Assembly: GCF_003460605.1 (NCBI RefSeq)
Contig: NZ_QTVN01000033.1
Coordinates: 1 to 8,821, forward strand
Direction of reading: 5' to 3'
DNA from: Ruminococcus sp. AF31-8BH
Lineage (GTDB): Bacteria; Bacillota; Clostridia; Lachnospirales; Lachnospiraceae
DNA length: 8,821 nt
The notes beneath the pieces were generated by a model. It did no database searches. It was not told the origin of the DNA and worked only from the letters and a program-made list of their open reading frames with translations. Both the position numbers and the translations under genes were made by a program. Below are positions 6,627 to 8,821 of the stretch, piece after piece (the stretch's first letter is position 1; each line of letters begins with the position of its first letter).

Positions 6627-6649
6627 CTTCGGGCCAGCATGGCCCGAGG
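6627..6649. repeat. 23-bp palindromic repeat, copy 6 (intergenic)
   Basis: The arms cttcgggcca and tggcccgagg surround gca; 9 of 10 positions pair. It starts immediately after the TAA (6652-6650) of the upstream gene with no spacer and ends 6 nt before the PrgI SD. Confidence 0.92.
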
Positions 6650-7270
6650 TTATCTTGCGGCCTCTTTGGCCGGGGCTGTGCTGCGGGCAGCTTCGGCGGC
6701 CTCTCGTCCGCTCTGCCTTGCCCGCCAGTATTCGGGGTGATACTGCCGGATGGACTGATTGAGTTTTTCTTCAAACTGTCCTTTGTCCTTAATGCGGTCA
6801 GGGATTTTCCACAGCTTTTTGTCCAGCAGCTCCCGGAGCACTACGCTTTCCTGCGCGTCCTCCTCGTAGCAGATATAGCCCTTGTCCTTGAAGCCGCATT
6901 TTTTGGCCGCCGGGGAGAGGACGGCGGCTACCTCGTTTGCCACCATCGTTCCGCCGTGGCTGGCGGTAGATACCAGAAACACCCCCGGACAGAGGGTTTC
7001 ACAGCTCTGCACCTCGCCCCACGGGGAACTTTTCGGCGCATGGAACATTCCGCCCATCCGGCTCCGGTCCGCCTGCATGAGCGCCGCCTTTTCTAAGATG
7101 GCTTTCAGTTCCGGGGAAAAATAGGCATATTCCCGCAGGACCCGGGCGGCCTCCCCGCCGCAGGCGTTCATCAACAGGGTATAGGCGTCGCTGTCCGCTT
7201 TGGTACAGCGGCCCAGCAGTTTTCCGTCGTAATAGCAGGCCGCGTCATAGCCCGTCCGTTTGCGTAGCAT
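6650..7270 (-). CDS. SPWG/SHGG-motif protein, DUF7007-like, ICE accessory
   Basis: This is a 206-residue soluble protein from ATG 7270, with AAAGGAGG 8 nt upstream. The frame opens slightly earlier, at an ATG inside the palindrome, but that start has no SD. The central block SPWGEVQSCETLCPGVFLVSTASHGG (about 82-107) fits the SPWG...G.....SHGG pattern of DUF7007-type domains found on plasmids and ICEs. YEEDAQESVVL (about 135-145) follows, then a C-terminal part that includes HPEYWRARQ and an Ala/Glu-rich tail. The conserved His and acidic residues would suit a metal site or active site, but I know of no activity. It sits between the SpoVG-like and PrgI genes, flanked on both sides by a palindrome copy. 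Confidence 0.72.
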   Translation of the reverse strand: MLRKRTGYDAACYYDGKLLGRCTKADSDAYTLLMNACGGEAARVLREYAYFSPELKAILEKAALMQADRSRMGGMFHAPKSSPWGEVQSCETLCPGVFLVSTASHGGTMVANEVAAVLSPAAKKCGFKDKGYICYEEDAQESVVLRELLDKKLWKIPDRIKDKGQFEEKLNQSIRQYHPEYWRARQSGREAAEAARSTAPAKEAAR

Positions 7271-7289
7271 GGTTCCCGCCTCCTTTCTG

Positions 7290-7312
7290 CTTCGGGCCAG
7301 CATGGCCCGAGG
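7290..7312. repeat. 23-bp palindromic repeat, copy 7 (intergenic)
   Basis: It is identical to copy 6 (arms cttcgggcca and tggcccgagg around gca). It begins directly after the TGA (7315-7313) of the SpoVG-like gene and ends 3 nt before the SD of the next gene. Confidence 0.92.
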
Positions 7313-7735
7313 TCAACGCTCTGCGCTGCGGCTGGGCTTTTCCTTCGGAGGCCGTTCTGCCTTTGCCTGTTCGGCAGCCGCTTTCCCGGCTTTGAGCTGG
7401 TCGCTGATGGACGCACGCCCCACAGAGCCGCGCTCCGCCATCTGTTCCAGCTTTGCCTCATAGGCTTGCAGAACAGCGGTATTGAGCTGTTCCCGGAACT
7501 CCTTTGTGACAGGGTAGGCCATATCCCGGTAGCCGCCTTTTCCGTCCGGCTGGCTGGGCATCCCAAGAAAGAGGCCCTTGCTGCCCTGTACGATTTTCAG
7601 ATTTTCCACCACAAAGCAGTCATTGAATTTCACGCTGGCAAAGCCCATGAGATTTTTCACGGGTTCGATGACCCGCACGCTTACATCCAGCTTTATAGGG
7701 GCGGCTGGTGTTCCGCCCGCAGTTTTTTCCTGCAT
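7313..7735 (-). CDS. SpoVG-like protein
   Basis: This is a 140-residue protein from ATG 7735, preceded by AAGGAG about 7 nt upstream. Residues 14-95 carry the SpoVG fold signature: KLDVSVRVIEPVKNLMGFAS, VKFNDCFVVENLKIV, GLFLGMPSQ and YPVTKEFREQLN. The C-terminal 45 residues are an Ala/Lys/Glu-rich extension absent from short chromosomal SpoVG. SpoVG proteins bind RNA or DNA and act as regulators in Firmicutes. Homologues are regular passengers of Tn1549-like elements, where their target is unknown. Palindrome copies flank the gene on both sides, so this is a candidate reader of those sites, purely by inference. Confidence 0.88.
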   Translation of the reverse strand: MQEKTAGGTPAAPIKLDVSVRVIEPVKNLMGFASVKFNDCFVVENLKIVQGSKGLFLGMPSQPDGKGGYRDMAYPVTKEFREQLNTAVLQAYEAKLEQMAERGSVGRASISDQLKAGKAAAEQAKAERPPKEKPSRSAER

Positions 7736-7751
7736 GGATTTCTCCTTTCCG

Positions 7752-7774
7752 CTTCGGGTCAGCATGGCCCGAAG
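7752..7774. repeat. 23-bp palindromic repeat, copy 8 (intergenic)
   Basis: The arms cttcgggtca and tggcccgaag surround gca; 9 of 10 positions pair. It begins 4 nt after the TAA (7781-7779) of the VirB6/TrbL gene and ends about 3 nt before the SD of the SpoVG-like gene. It is the last copy on this side. Confidence 0.9.
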
Positions 7775-7778
7775 TCTC

Positions 7779-8645
7779 TTAATGGCAGCCGAAGATGGAT
7801 TTTGCAAGACTGCCTGTTTTGAATAAGGTAAAACACAGCAGCACCGTATATCCCACACAGCCCCAGATCGCCCCGATGGGGTCGCCGTCGGTGGCGATAC
7901 TCTGGATCAGCACCGCATAGATGGCGACACAGACTAAGATCAATAGACCTTGAAAGCCTACCGCAAAGAGGGAGCGGAAATAGTTCTGCCCCATGTGTCC
8001 GGTTTCCCTGTTGGGGACTGTGGCAAACGGGATAGGAGCTAAACTTGTGAGTAAATAAATTTCAATCATACGGCCATATACGATGACGAAGATCACGATG
8101 TTTAAGGCAATCATGGTAAGCTGGATTAGGAAGGATTGTAGCCAGAGTCCGAACAGAGGACCTAACTCCATCGCCTCAAGCTCTGTCCGCAAACTGTCCA
8201 GCACATCCGGCGTGATCTCTGTCCCGTTCTGGATAATGCCTGCTGACTGCTGTATCACATGCTGGCTCACATCAAAGACCGCCAGCACGATATTGAAGGT
8301 GTTCGTCAGGATCATCACAGCCACAAAGGTTTTGAACACCCACTTAAAAAACATCCATGTGTCAACTTCATGGAGGTTGTTGCGTTCTATGAGCATCTGT
8401 ATCAGCTCATAAGTCATTACAAAAGTGAGGATGACCCCGGCGATTGGCAGGATGGCAGTTTCAGAGATCTGTCGTATCATGGAAAAGACCCCGGCGTTCC
8501 AGTCCGCCGGGGTCGTGCCTACCTGTGTGGCGATCTCGCCAACGCTCTGATTGACGTTATCGAAAAGACCATCCAGATTTCCCATGATACCATCGACGAG
8601 CAGACCTTTCAGCCATTCAACGATTGCGTCGATGATAAAGTCCAT
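7779..8645 (-). CDS. VirB6/TrbL-like conjugal transfer protein (CD1112 family)
   Basis: This is a 288-residue polytopic membrane protein from ATG 8645, with AAGGAG 7 nt upstream. An N-terminal amphipathic stretch (DFIIDAIVEWLKGLLVDGIM) is followed by transmembrane helices at about 63-84, 100-124, 166-190, 226-250 and 260-276, plus the short hydrophobic loop LLTSLAPIPFATVPN (about 198-212) typical of the family. VirB6-type proteins form the inner-membrane part of the type IV secretion channel through which DNA passes. It follows the Maff2-type gene by about 40 nt, as in related ICEs, but no palindrome precedes it. Its DNA is visibly more AT-rich than the genes to its left; part of this may reflect membrane-protein codons. 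Confidence 0.92.
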   Translation of the reverse strand: MDFIIDAIVEWLKGLLVDGIMGNLDGLFDNVNQSVGEIATQVGTTPADWNAGVFSMIRQISETAILPIAGVILTFVMTYELIQMLIERNNLHEVDTWMFFKWVFKTFVAVMILTNTFNIVLAVFDVSQHVIQQSAGIIQNGTEITPDVLDSLRTELEAMELGPLFGLWLQSFLIQLTMIALNIVIFVIVYGRMIEIYLLTSLAPIPFATVPNRETGHMGQNYFRSLFAVGFQGLLILVCVAIYAVLIQSIATDGDPIGAIWGCVGYTVLLCFTLFKTGSLAKSIFGCH

Positions 8646-8686
8646 ACATCAGCTCCTTTTCTGGAAAAAGGGACAACGGGTGACAT

Positions 8687-8770
8687 TTAGCTGAACAGCC
8701 CGGACAGCAGAGGGATAAGCTGAAGACCGATCAGAACGACACCGCCGCCCGCCATCAGCTGTTTTATCCC
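8687..8770 (-). pseudogene. 3' end of a Maff2-type gene, broken at the window edge
   Basis: The last 28 codons read GIKQLMAGGGVVLIGLQLIP and on to LLSGLFS, ending at TAA 8689-8687. This matches the C-terminus of the short Maff2 (DUF3851-type) membrane protein that normally lies just upstream of VirB6/TrbL. One codon further upstream (TTG) the frame meets TAA at 8776-8774, where the family should continue with about 40 more residues and a second membrane helix. No start codon with an SD lies between the stop and the fragment. The break coincides with the centre of an inverted repeat (8739-8811). It is either a real disruption or inversion, or an assembly chimera. Confidence 0.6.
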
Positions 8771-8811
8771 CAATTAGGTGTAAAACTCTGCTCGATGGCG
8801 GGCGGCGGCGT
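8739..8811. repeat. Long imperfect inverted repeat at the Maff2 break
   Basis: Arm 8742-8756 (ccgccgcccgccatc) is a perfect 15-bp inverted match to 8794-8808. It extends to 17 of 18 with flanking bases 8739-8741 and 8809-8811. Inside it, gtttta (8761-8766) pairs with taaaac (8781-8786), around a centre at aatt (8772-8775). The two arms are thus similar over about 30 bases each, head to head. Confidence 0.75.
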
Positions 8812-8821
8812 ACAAAAAATC

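Noticed and set aside
293..7774. CRISPR array
   Set aside because: The repeats are palindromic, irregularly spaced by hundreds to thousands of bases, and separated by genes, not spacers.
6627..7774. Palindromes as intrinsic terminators
   Set aside because: No T-run follows any copy on the minus strand; each is followed by an SD and a co-directional gene.
8739..8821. Group II intron boundary inside the Maff2 gene
   Set aside because: Neither a GTGCG-type 5' end nor a domain V-like hairpin is visible in the short sequence beyond the break. The similarity between the arms fits inversion or duplication better.

Overview
The window is a stretch of an integrative conjugative element (ICE) of the Tn1549 / C. 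difficile CTn type. These elements are common in gut Clostridia such as Oscillospiraceae and Lachnospiraceae. This call rests on recognised protein families in the expected order: Maff2, VirB6/TrbL (CD1112-type), PrgI, VirB4 (CD1110-type), CD1108-type NlpC/P60 peptidase, DUF4315, CD1107-type DUF4366, Cys-rich VLP. The overall composition is GC-rich, with strong AAAGGAGG-type Shine-Dalgarno (SD) sequences. Host species cannot be fixed from the sequence.

Every credible gene is on the minus strand, so the window is transcribed from right to left. In that order it holds: a broken 3' end of a Maff2-type gene (8687-8770); the VirB6/TrbL polytopic membrane protein (7779-8645); a SpoVG-like protein (7313-7735); an SPWG/SHGG protein resembling DUF7007 (6650-7270); the PrgI/VirB3-like membrane protein (6219-6605); the VirB4 ATPase (3872-6265, TTG start); the VirB1-like cell-wall hydrolase (1925-3826, probable ATT start); a coiled-coil DUF4315 protein (1636-1902); an exported membrane-anchored DUF4366 protein (1002-1649); a 63-residue Cys protein (808-999); a Cys-rich VLP zinc-binding-type protein (406-807); and the N-terminus of an ICE-associated unknown (1-273, TTG start). 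Together they encode much of a Gram-positive type IV secretion channel: ATPase, inner-membrane subunits and peptidoglycan hydrolase, plus small accessory proteins. Relaxase, coupling protein, integrase and oriT are not in the window. I see no intrinsic terminator or convincing promoter, so this looks like the interior of one long operon.

The most striking signal is a family of eight near-identical 23-bp palindromes (arms CTTCGGGCCA and TGGCCCGAAG around a 3-nt centre) scattered through the operon. Five sit in gene junctions in an almost fixed arrangement: stop codon, 0-4 nt (longer at the leftmost), palindrome, 2-6 nt, SD, start. The other three lie inside reading frames, all in the same phase, where they are translated as S-G/D-H-x-G/D-P-K. 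None is seen upstream of the VirB6/TrbL gene, which is also AT-richer.

A second oddity is the right edge. The Maff2 reading frame stops abruptly at an imperfect inverted repeat of about 70 bp, whose far arm encodes a similar K..MAGGGV peptide on the opposite strand. This suggests an inversion junction, a second divergent copy or an assembly chimera.
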